Made by a program: the position numbers and the translations under genes. From assembly GCA_025936115.1 (NCBI GenBank), contig JAICTZ010000008.1, positions 124,001-188,000 of the forward strand: a stretch of DNA of 64,000 nucleotides, written 5' to 3'. Below are positions 9,801 through 16,292 of the stretch, piece by piece; position 1 is the first letter of the stretch; the number at the start of each line of letters is the position of its first letter. Under the pieces are notes generated by a model. The model made no database searches, was not told the origin of the DNA, and saw only the letters and a program-made list of their open reading frames with translations. This stretch comes from Polyangiaceae bacterium. GTDB lineage: Bacteria > Myxococcota_A > Polyangia > Polyangiales > Polyangiaceae.

Positions 9801-10638
9801 CGTCGCCTACCCGGGGTTCGTCGGACAAGTCGCCGATCGCATTTACGTGGGTGACGCCGACGGCCGCCTGTTCAAAGTGGACGTGTCCGCGGCCGATCCG
9901 TCCAAGTGGACGATGAAGCTCTTCATGGACCTCTACCCGGAGACCATCAAATCGAAGGCGACCAACTTCGGTTTCGACGCGGGCCAGCCGGTCATGCTGC
10001 CGCCCGCCGTGTCGGTCGACGACAACGGCAACGTCGTGCTGGAAGTCGCCGCAGGCGACCAAGAAGTGCTCGGCTCGGGGCAGAGTCTCACTGGTGTGCT
10101 CACCTCCCTCACCGAGCACGTGAACGCGGGGCTGACTGCCACGAACACGCAAGTCAATTGGTACACGAGCTTCCCGAACGGCGAGCGCGTCGTCGGCCCG
10201 ATGGTGCTCTTCAATCAGTGGCTCTACTTCGCCACGTACCGGCCGCCGGATCCTACTGCCGCCGAATGCTCGAACGGCACGAGCTTCGTCTGGCAGGCGA
10301 GCTACCTCGATCGCAAGGACAAGAACGACTCGTCACTCGGTCCGCTCGTCATGAACCAGCTCGACCATTTCGAGGCCGTCACGGCGGGCGTCGCGGGGGT
10401 CCAGGAACCCAGCTGCTCGGGCATCAGCGACAACGCCCTCGGCGACGCGGTGCTCGGCTTCGGCCATCAGATCAACATCACGCAGATCAGTACGGGCAGC
10501 TTCAAGCTCGTTTATCACACGGGCAATTTGAAACCCTCGAACGATACGTCAGGCGCGGCCGTGGGCGTGGGACAAGTCACGCTCACCCCGCCGCCGACGA
10601 TCTCGAGCATCGAATCTTGGGCTAGTATCACCGAGTGA
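6808..10638 (+). CDS. pilY1: PilY1-like pilus tip adhesin with von Willebrand A domain
   Basis: A 1276-residue exported protein (signal peptide ending near ASAQA, residue 26). Right after it starts a vWA domain with the metal site D40-T-S-G-S (LLLVDTSGSMEY), and ILLTDGQPN lies near residue 338. The C-terminal half is the PilY1 beta-propeller: LLGDIIHSTPVVVDRPD near residue 681, YVSSNDGLLHAFKV, and a calcium-loop-like GDADGRLFKVD near residue 1015. Pairs of cysteines suggest disulphides. PilY1 sits at the type IV pilus tip and works in adhesion, pilus extension/retraction balance and surface sensing. It is the last gene of the minor-pilin operon and starts at the base after the preceding stop codon. 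Assignment is secure; ligand specificity is unknown. Confidence 0.93.
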   Translation: MRSPLRLAPLAALAFGLSSSRASAQADLNPPLPNVLLLVDTSGSMEYKTDGTAVSCSPGNTAGVNDKSRWVDLVEVLTGTIDNYSCQTINRLDSGVGYRTSEYALSGDPYDFRYPIPYHRPLSNGCAAGPGTQSSNPFIYPTAGGINYHMYSGSGACSFSQPGNDGVLDVFQDYVRFGLMTFDTAPDPGTGYDGAMLSATANATTGKAGLWSYVVGNSAKGMPAGCLTGTKDEEVGARNAAAPPWEGRMVNFGNPHDGVRDYVNKNKHIQEVLLATRPYGATPIAGMLHDAEDFLLNDKTSDPDRNPSSLATSDASADFGPYRDPYLECGRQQIVILLTDGQPNMDLRPFCSSSAETPAGVCPFDRPEDIVARLDSVTANHDEIPTYVVGFALDKVDDDNNPLTPPVDCNAITAADVDQTSTTNLCNKPANASNQALQACCTLQRIAIAGGVKTKWDPDLKTMVTTKRTAFFANNRETLRSQLSAILSDQQQATSRTQPVQAGGGASPSGAFRFYTGFDTAHLKPWFGTLQRQRFQCETQSAVETANGIPVNVSMGDDFAHNVAKGGPSARHVFTVLGGNTSAEPITSLESIRPNIGSTDPDGVGIYGGRPSSGAAASFISGIPPEALAIPAASCIDQDGKALVTANDCRDMYLKWWLGFSNGQSTVVSRCQTPGDDLTCKLLGDIIHSTPVVVDRPDAAIRDESYARFEFLQATRPMMLYVSSNDGLLHAFKVTSNNPADFNDPTKMVQNDYQSNELWTFAPPAVLPNLYHLYPYNHQVLLDGAPTFQDVVAVQPTQPDQLPTVFERSAADARAGAAAWRTVLVQGFGYQHSGYFALDVTNPELNSASPDDPTKGGPRMLWQLTRDSHGNNLFGRGGATPLITTLFFDTTGSGNAKEVPVAVLPGGPGGTPVTTGPGCPAGGRTFGDLTLDPDYPPRARVHCYTFPNDEAGARSLTIVRLDTGELIRTFRLSKTEVSTELQARVTEANLDAPITGQPVAYPGFVGQVADRIYVGDADGRLFKVDVSAADPSKWTMKLFMDLYPETIKSKATNFGFDAGQPVMLPPAVSVDDNGNVVLEVAAGDQEVLGSGQSLTGVLTSLTEHVNAGLTATNTQVNWYTSFPNGERVVGPMVLFNQWLYFATYRPPDPTAAECSNGTSFVWQASYLDRKDKNDSSLGPLVMNQLDHFEAVTAGVAGVQEPSCSGISDNALGDAVLGFGHQINITQISTGSFKLVYHTGNLKPSNDTSGAAVGVGQVTLTPPPTISSIESWASITE

Positions 10639-10675
10639 TGCGCACCGGGCGCACGGACGCACTGGCAGGTCCGGC

Positions 10676-11203
10676 ATGAAGAACGCGTTCAGCCGTGTGA
10701 CGGCGGGTGCTCTGCTCGCCCTGGCGTGTCACAAGCGCACGGCGCCGCCCGCCCCCGTCGCGTCGAGCGCGCCGAGCGCGCCGAGCGCCAAGCCGCTCGA
10801 TCGACTTGCGCCGGGTGAGCTCGCGCAGGGGCCGGGGCACGTGTTCGGGTTCGCCGTGCCCGGGCAAATGAAGGTGCTCGGCGCGTTTCTCGACGTCGCC
10901 TACCTCCAGGGTGAGGTGACGCCAGAGGCGCTCGCCAATTACGTGCGCGAGCGCGTGGATGTGGATCGCGTGGAAATCGGGGCCGTGAGCACGGTTTTTC
11001 CGCGCGTTCACATCAAAGACGGCGCGCGCGATCGCGTTTACGACTTCGACATCACGCCGAGCAACGGACACACGACAGAGCTCGTGATCCGCGACGTGAC
11101 GCCGCGCCCCGCGAACCCCCCGGGCATGAGCGACGCCGATCGCTGGCGACAGGCAGGTTACGGCCCCGACGGCAAACCCATCGATCCGAACCTGCTCAAG
11201 TGA
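10676..11203 (+). CDS. Small hypothetical lipoprotein
   Basis: A 175-residue protein with a signal sequence ending ALLALAC (Cys 18; a somewhat weak lipobox with Leu at -2), a Pro/Ala/Ser linker, and a folded part of about 130 residues with no motif I recognise. It begins 37 bp after the pilY1 stop, so it could be transcribed with the pilus-tip operon and might be an accessory lipoprotein, but the spacing also allows its own promoter. Its stop lies three bases from the stop of the convergent response regulator. Confidence 0.72.
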   Translation: MKNAFSRVTAGALLALACHKRTAPPAPVASSAPSAPSAKPLDRLAPGELAQGPGHVFGFAVPGQMKVLGAFLDVAYLQGEVTPEALANYVRERVDVDRVEIGAVSTVFPRVHIKDGARDRVYDFDITPSNGHTTELVIRDVTPRPANPPGMSDADRWRQAGYGPDGKPIDPNLLK

Positions 11204-11206
11204 GGA

Positions 11207-11968
11207 CTAGCGTCGCGACTCGTCCTCGAGCCGGCTCGCTTCGAGCAAGAGCTCGGTGAGGCTCCGGCGCGTGAAGCCCGGTGCCGTTTGCTTTTTGGGG
11301 TCCGGCTTGAAGGCGAACTTTCCTTTCTTCCAGCGCAAGAGCTCGCGCAAGAGCTCGGTCGGCATGCCCTTCACGCCCTCGACGGCGACGCCCGCGAACT
11401 TGCCGTCGGCAAGCTCGATTTCGCCGCGACGGCCGTCGTCGCGCGCGACCTTGAGGCGCCCGGTGCGGCGCTCGAGCTCGAGCAGCGACAGCACGGTCGA
11501 GAGCGCCATCTGCGCGATATCGCCCTGAAAGGCGGCGCCGCGGTGCGAGGGCGGCTCCGACGAAAAGTCCTCGCGCTGCTTGCGCAGCCGCTTGGCCATC
11601 TCGATCAGCGCACCGACCTGGGCCACCACTTCCTCGTTGCGAAAAGGTTTGGTCACGTAGAGGTCGGCGCCGACGTGGAAGCCCTGCAGGCGCGATTCGA
11701 CATCGTCGGCGTCGGTCAAGAACAAAAACGGGGTCGTTGCCACGGCGGACGGCTCGGTGCGCACACGTCGAGCGACCCAAAAACCGTCGATGTCGGGCAG
11801 ATTCACGTCGCAGAGGATGCAGTCGGGCGTCAGGGCGCGAACTTTGTCGAAGCCCTCCTTGGCGCCCGTGGCGAGGTCCACGCTGAACCCGGCGTCCGCC
11901 AGAAACTTCTTGAGCAACACCGCGACCCACTCGTCGGCTTCGATGATGAGCACGCGGCCCTTGGACAC
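11207..11968 (-). CDS. Response regulator with C-terminal DUF4388 (PATAN-like) domain
   Basis: A 253-residue protein. Residues 1-120 form a receiver domain with the acidic pair E10/D12, the phosphoacceptor Asp54 (CDVNLPDIDG), Thr/Ser switch region (LFLTDADD) and Lys107 (YVTKPF). Residues ~145-245 contain GDIAQMALSTVLSLLELERRTG and GKFAFKP, the pattern of DUF4388/PATAN domains, which are common in myxobacterial regulators; there is no DNA-binding domain. It therefore probably signals through protein-protein contacts. No histidine kinase is adjacent, so the partner kinase is unknown. It is divergent from gcvT. Confidence 0.88.
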   Translation of the reverse strand: MSKGRVLIIEADEWVAVLLKKFLADAGFSVDLATGAKEGFDKVRALTPDCILCDVNLPDIDGFWVARRVRTEPSAVATTPFLFLTDADDVESRLQGFHVGADLYVTKPFRNEEVVAQVGALIEMAKRLRKQREDFSSEPPSHRGAAFQGDIAQMALSTVLSLLELERRTGRLKVARDDGRRGEIELADGKFAGVAVEGVKGMPTELLRELLRWKKGKFAFKPDPKKQTAPGFTRRSLTELLLEASRLEDESRR

Positions 11969-12078
11969 CGGGGCAAAACTAGCACGCCGGCCGGAATCTC
12001 CGGAAATTCGGGCTGAACCCGACGCGCATTTCCCTCCTTTCCGCCCGGCGGCTTTCGATGCTAGTCGGAGCGACTCGG

Positions 12079-13173
12079 ATGCGAAAAACCTCCCTTTACG
12101 CGGAACACGTCGCGCTCGGCGCGCGCATGGTTCCGTTCGCTGGCTGGGAGATGCCCGTGCAGTACAAGGGCATCGTCGACGAGCACCGCGCCGTGCGCGA
12201 GCGCGTCGGCTTGTTCGACGTCTCGCACATGGGCGAGCTCGAGCTGACGGGCGCGGGCGCGCTCGAGCTCGTGAGCTCGCTCATCACGAACGATCCGACG
12301 CGCGTCGCCGACGGCCAAGCCGTCTACACGTGCTGCTGCAACGAGGGCGGCACGATCCTCGACGATCTGATCGTGTACCGGCGCTCGCCCGAGAACATGC
12401 TCGTCGTGTGCAACGCGTCGAATCGCGACAAGATCGCGACGCACTTCGCGCGGGCCGCCGAAGGACGCGTCTCTTTCCGCGACGCGAGCGACGCCACCGC
12501 GCTGCTCGCGCTCCAGGGACCACGCGCGCTCGAGACGCTCGCCGCGGCCGGCGCGAGCGTCGCCGTGGCGCGCGAGCTCAAGAGCTTCCGCTTCCGCGAC
12601 GCCGAGGTCGCCGGCGTCCCCTGCACCGTCGCGCGCACCGGTTACACGGGTGAAGACGGCGTGGAGCTCTTTGCCGGCTGGGACGACGCGCCTGCGCTCT
12701 TTCGCGCGCTGATGACCGCCGGCAAAGCCTTCGGCATCGAGCCCGTCGGCCTCGGCGCGCGCGACACGCTGAGGCTCGAGGCGCGGCTCGCGCTCTACGG
12801 CAACGACATCGACGACAGCACCGATCCGCTCGAGGCGGGCCTCGGCTGGACGGTAAAGTTCGACAAGCCTCACTTCGTGGGCAAAGAAGCGCTCTTGCGC
12901 CTGAAAGCCGAAGGACCACGCCGCGCGCTCGTCGGCTTCGAGATGCGCGGCCGCGGCATCGCGCGCCACGGTTACCCGCTGCTCGACGCCACGGGGGAAA
13001 CGATTGGGCTCTGCACCTCGGGGTCGCCGTCGCCGACGCTCGGCAAGAACATCGGCCTCGGCTACGTGCCCGCCGCGCTCACGGCGCCCGGCAATCGCAT
13101 TTTCGTCGACTGTCGCGGCAAGTCGATCGAAGCCGAGATCGTCCCGACCCCATTTTACAAGCGGGCGCGCTGA
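12079..13173 (+). CDS. gcvT: Glycine cleavage system T protein (aminomethyltransferase)
   Basis: A 364-residue tetrahydrofolate-dependent aminomethyltransferase, which releases ammonia from the lipoyl-bound aminomethyl group and forms methylene-THF. Signatures: RKTSLYAEHVALGARMVPFA, WEMPVQYKGI, VGLFDVSHMGE, the RTGYTGEDGVELF motif and GLGARDTLRLEARLALYGND near the middle. The start at MRKTSLY matches the family; an in-frame ATG seven codons upstream is less likely, and GGAG lies at a good distance before the chosen ATG. It is first of gcvT-gcvH-gcvPA. I looked for a glycine riboswitch in the 110 bp upstream and did not see one. Confidence 0.96.
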   Translation: MRKTSLYAEHVALGARMVPFAGWEMPVQYKGIVDEHRAVRERVGLFDVSHMGELELTGAGALELVSSLITNDPTRVADGQAVYTCCCNEGGTILDDLIVYRRSPENMLVVCNASNRDKIATHFARAAEGRVSFRDASDATALLALQGPRALETLAAAGASVAVARELKSFRFRDAEVAGVPCTVARTGYTGEDGVELFAGWDDAPALFRALMTAGKAFGIEPVGLGARDTLRLEARLALYGNDIDDSTDPLEAGLGWTVKFDKPHFVGKEALLRLKAEGPRRALVGFEMRGRGIARHGYPLLDATGETIGLCTSGSPSPTLGKNIGLGYVPAALTAPGNRIFVDCRGKSIEAEIVPTPFYKRAR

Positions 13174-13205
13174 ATCGCGACGCCACGACCGTACAAGGAG
13201 CAGCC

Positions 13206-13613
13206 ATGGCCGGAGCCACCGAGACGAAGGACGATCGCAAGTACACGAAGGACCACGAGTGGGCCCTCACCGAGGGCGACGAGCTCTTGGTCGGCATCAC
13301 GGCGTTCGCGGTCGATCAGCTCGGAGACGTGACGCTCGTGGGCATCGACGTGAAGGTCGGCGCCAGCGTGAACGCGCACCAGCCGTTCGGCACGATCGAG
13401 AGCGTGAAGACGCTGAGCGACTTGTTCGCGCCCGTGAGCGGCGTCATCACGCGCATCAACGCCGAGCTCGAGAAGCAGCCCGAGCTCGTCAACGAAGACC
13501 CCTGGAAGAAGGGCTGGATGATCGCGATTCGGCCGAGCAAGCTCGCCGAGGAACAAGCGAGCCTGCTCGACGCCGCGGCGTACCGCGCGCACCTCGAAGC
13601 GAGCGCCCACTGA
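13206..13613 (+). CDS. gcvH: Glycine cleavage system H protein (lipoyl carrier)
   Basis: A 135-residue lipoyl-domain protein that shuttles the aminomethyl intermediate between the P, T and L proteins. The lipoylated lysine is Lys68 in FGTIESVKTLSDL; flanking family motifs are YTKDHEWA, VGITAFAVDQLGDV and LVNEDPWKKGWM. Length and motifs are normal. An AAGGAG ribosome-binding site precedes the ATG by about six bases. It lies 32 bp after gcvT and 8 bp before gcvPA. Confidence 0.97.
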   Translation: MAGATETKDDRKYTKDHEWALTEGDELLVGITAFAVDQLGDVTLVGIDVKVGASVNAHQPFGTIESVKTLSDLFAPVSGVITRINAELEKQPELVNEDPWKKGWMIAIRPSKLAEEQASLLDAAAYRAHLEASAH

Positions 13614-13621
13614 CCTCCACC

Positions 13622-14983
13622 ATGCGCTACCTCCCGCACACGCCCGAGGAAGTCGCCGAGATGCTCGGCATCATCGGCAAGGCGAGCATCGACGAGCTCT
13701 TCGAGACGATCCCGGAGAACGTCCGACAGCAGGGCGAGCTCAAGGTGCTGCCGGCGCTCGACGAGCCGACGCTGATGCTCCACCTGCGCGAGCTCGCCGA
13801 CAGGAACGCGGGCAGCGCGATGCTCTCGTTCCTCGGCGCGGGCATTTACGACCACCACCTGCCGCCCGCCGTCGACCAGCTGCTCCTCCGCAGCGAATTT
13901 TATACGGCCTACACGCCGTACCAGCCCGAGGTGGCGCAGGGCACGCTGCAGGCTATTTTCGAATTTCAGACGATCGTGAGCGAGCTTTACGGCTTGCCGC
14001 TCGCGAACGCGAGCCTCTACGACGGCGCAAGCGCGACGGCCGAGGCCGCACTGATGGCGACACGCCTCACCAAGCGCGGCAAGGTGATCGCGAGCGGCTG
14101 CGTGCACCCGGACTACCGGGCGACGACGCATACCTACCTGAGCGGTCGTGCCGACCAGACGTACGTCGAAGTGCCGGAAGGCAAAGACGGCATGGCGGAC
14201 ACTGCCGCGCTCGTGCGCGCGATCGACGACGCCACGGCGGCGGTCGTCGTCGGTTATCCGAGCTTTTACGGCGGCATCCAGGACCTGCGCCCGCTCGCGG
14301 ACGCGGCGCACCAAAAGGGCGCTCTGCTCGTCGCGAGCGTGAGCGAGCCCTACGCGCTCGCCGTCGCGCAGCCGCCCGGCGCGCTCGGTGCCGACATCGC
14401 CGTGGGCGAAGGTCAGCCGCTCGCGTGTCCGCCCCAGCTCGGGGGTCCCGGCGTCGGTCTCTTTGCTTGCCACAACGACCGCGCCTACCTGCAGCAGCTC
14501 CCGGGCCGCGTCTGCGGCGAAACGGTCGATCATCGTGGCGAGCGTGGTTACGTGCTCACGCTGTCGACCCGCGAGCAGCACATCCGTCGCGAGCGCGCGA
14601 CCAGCAACATCTGCACCAATCAGGGCCTACTCGCGCTCGCCCTCACGATCCGCACGACCTTGCTCGGCAAGACGGGCTTCGTCGCCGTCGCCGAACGTTG
14701 CTTCGCCAAGGCCGTCTATTTGCGCGACCGCATTCTCGCGCTGCCCGGGTACGCGCCGGGCTTCGAAGCCGCGCCGCACTTCAACGAAATTTGCGTGCGC
14801 GTCCGCGGCGGCAGCGCCGCTCGCCTGTGTGCCGCACTCGAAGCCGAACGCATCGTCGCCGGCCTCGACCTCGGCCGCATCGACGCGCGCTATGGCGATC
14901 GGCTGCTCATCGCCGTCACGGAAAAGCACCGGCGCGAGGATTTGGATCGCTTCGTCGCGGCGCTCGAGCGGTTTGCGGCGTAA
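13622..14983 (+). CDS. gcvPA: Glycine dehydrogenase (decarboxylating) subunit 1
   Basis: A 453-residue N-terminal-type subunit of the two-subunit P protein. The start MRYLPHTPEEVAEMLGIIG is the conserved N-terminus of this family; the frame runs open upstream through gcvH but that is a shadow. Motifs include SFLGAGIYDHHLPPAVDQL, YTPYQPEVAQGTLQ, FEFQTIV, LYDGASATAEA, and RREKATSNICTNQ-like RRERATSNICTNQGLLALA. The PLP-binding lysine resides in the other subunit, GcvPB, which should form a heterotetramer with this one. No gcvPB follows: the next gene is convergent and begins three bases after this stop. Confidence 0.95.
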   Translation: MRYLPHTPEEVAEMLGIIGKASIDELFETIPENVRQQGELKVLPALDEPTLMLHLRELADRNAGSAMLSFLGAGIYDHHLPPAVDQLLLRSEFYTAYTPYQPEVAQGTLQAIFEFQTIVSELYGLPLANASLYDGASATAEAALMATRLTKRGKVIASGCVHPDYRATTHTYLSGRADQTYVEVPEGKDGMADTAALVRAIDDATAAVVVGYPSFYGGIQDLRPLADAAHQKGALLVASVSEPYALAVAQPPGALGADIAVGEGQPLACPPQLGGPGVGLFACHNDRAYLQQLPGRVCGETVDHRGERGYVLTLSTREQHIRRERATSNICTNQGLLALALTIRTTLLGKTGFVAVAERCFAKAVYLRDRILALPGYAPGFEAAPHFNEICVRVRGGSAARLCAALEAERIVAGLDLGRIDARYGDRLLIAVTEKHRREDLDRFVAALERFAA

Positions 14984-14986
14984 CGC

Positions 14987-15550
14987 TCACTCCGGCTTCC
15001 GGTACGCCGGATACGGATTCGGGAACCACTTTTCGCCGACGGTGCGGAAAATCGTAAGGCGCGCGAAGTCGATGCCGAGCGTCACGCTGAAGTGGCGCGC
15101 GTCGTTCGTGCCGTAGCCGCCGCCCACGTCGAGCTCGATGCCCCAGGGCGCGCCGAGCACGAACTTGCCGAGGCCGCCGGCCGAGCCGCGTCCCCAGAAG
15201 CGTTCGTAGCCGCCGAGGTCGATGGCGCCGCCCCAGTCGCCGAGCGCAAAGCCACGCGTCGCGAAGCGGGCGAGCAAGCCGAGGTCGCTGCCGAGGCCGA
15301 AGTGGGTTTCGAGGTGGAACAGGCCGCCGACGACCATGAAGCCCGAGGGCGGCGTGCCCATGCCTGCTTCGAGCTGGAGCGACGGTACGGAGTGCTTGTC
15401 CTTGCCGTCGTCGATGTAGCTGATGCCCGCCCCCGCGCTCGCCCAGGACGACACGTCCGCATGTGCGGGCGCCGCCCACACGAGCGACAGGGCCGACAGC
15501 GCTGCCGGCAGGACGACGGCGGGGCGCAGGAAGCGAGGCAAGCGCGACAC
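14987..15550 (-). CDS. Hypothetical exported protein, probable outer-membrane beta-barrel
   Basis: A 187-residue protein. A GTG start (VSRLPRFLRP) gives a clean signal peptide ending in AAPAHA|DV; the open frame upstream overlaps the neighbouring hydrolase and is rejected. The mature part alternates Gly/aromatic strands (GMGTPPSGFMVVGGLFHLET, LGGYERFW, VGGGYGTNDARHF) and has few charged stretches, as in small outer-membrane barrels. No family name can be given. It lies 31 bp downstream of an alpha/beta hydrolase gene, likely in the same operon, and its stop is three bases from that of gcvPA on the other strand. Confidence 0.72.
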   Translation of the reverse strand: MSRLPRFLRPAVVLPAALSALSLVWAAPAHADVSSWASAGAGISYIDDGKDKHSVPSLQLEAGMGTPPSGFMVVGGLFHLETHFGLGSDLGLLARFATRGFALGDWGGAIDLGGYERFWGRGSAGGLGKFVLGAPWGIELDVGGGYGTNDARHFSVTLGIDFARLTIFRTVGEKWFPNPYPAYRKPE

Positions 15551-15581
15551 GGCGCGCGAAGTAACACGGGACCGCCCCTTT

Positions 15582-16286
15582 TCAAAGCCGCCCGACGGCC
15601 GCGGCGCTCGCGCGCCGCTCGCGGATCCGCTCGGCGACGGCCCGCAGCACGTCAGCGTCGTACAGCACGGCGTTGTGCCCGCAGCCGGCTGCGACGAGCT
15701 CGTCAGCCGAACCGAGCCGAGCGGGCGGCCCCACGACCGCATCATGGCTCCCGCTGACGGCAAAGTGCGGCACGCCGCTGCCGATTCCGGCCCGTAGCCG
15801 CGCAAGCACGTCGCTCCCCGGCTTGATCTCACGCGCCAGTGTCCCCGGCAGCAGTCGCGCCCGCCGCACCCCCCAAAACGGACTCGCGAGCGACACCGTC
15901 TGCACGACGCGGGGATCCCCCCCGAGCTCACTCGTGAACCAGCGCACGGCAAGTCCCCCGATGCTGTGCCCGACGAGATAGACGCGTTCGGCGTCGAGCG
16001 CCCGCACGTGCTCGCCCACTCGTTCGGCGAGCGCCGTCACGCCGATGCCCGGCACGTGCGTGAACGACGTGAGCGTCACGCCTGCGTCCGTTGTGAGCGC
16101 GTCCCCGAGCGGCCGCAGGACGCCCGCGGTCGCGAGGAAGCCGTGCACGAGTACGGCGACGTCGCCGCCGCTGCTCCCCGGGACAACGACGTCCAAATCG
16201 TGGCGAAGCAGCGTTGCTTGGCGTGCCATGGCGAGGGCTTCGCGGCGTAGGGCGTCGAGGCGCGCGGCCGTATCACGCATGGCCAC
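15582..16286 (-). CDS. Alpha/beta-hydrolase (lipase/esterase-like)
   Basis: A 234-residue hydrolase. The oxyanion region is VLVHGF (about residues 45-50), the nucleophile Ser108 lies in the elbow GHSIGG, Asp182 (SHDAVVGP) and His204 (GCGHNAVL) complete a plausible catalytic triad. The overall layout, including SLASPFWGVRRARL after the nucleophile, resembles PGAP1-like/triacylglycerol lipase-like proteins. No signal peptide is seen, so it may be cytosolic. The gene lies six bases after the stop of the large upstream lipoprotein. Substrate cannot be inferred. Confidence 0.87.
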   Translation of the reverse strand: MAMRDTAARLDALRREALAMARQATLLRHDLDVVVPGSSGGDVAVLVHGFLATAGVLRPLGDALTTDAGVTLTSFTHVPGIGVTALAERVGEHVRALDAERVYLVGHSIGGLAVRWFTSELGGDPRVVQTVSLASPFWGVRRARLLPGTLAREIKPGSDVLARLRAGIGSGVPHFAVSGSHDAVVGPPARLGSADELVAAGCGHNAVLYDADVLRAVAERIRERRASAAAVGRL

Positions 16287-16292
16287 GGGGCC

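Noticed and set aside
11969..12078. Glycine riboswitch upstream of gcvT
   Set aside because: Only a short five-pair hairpin is visible; the conserved glycine-aptamer core is not recognisable.
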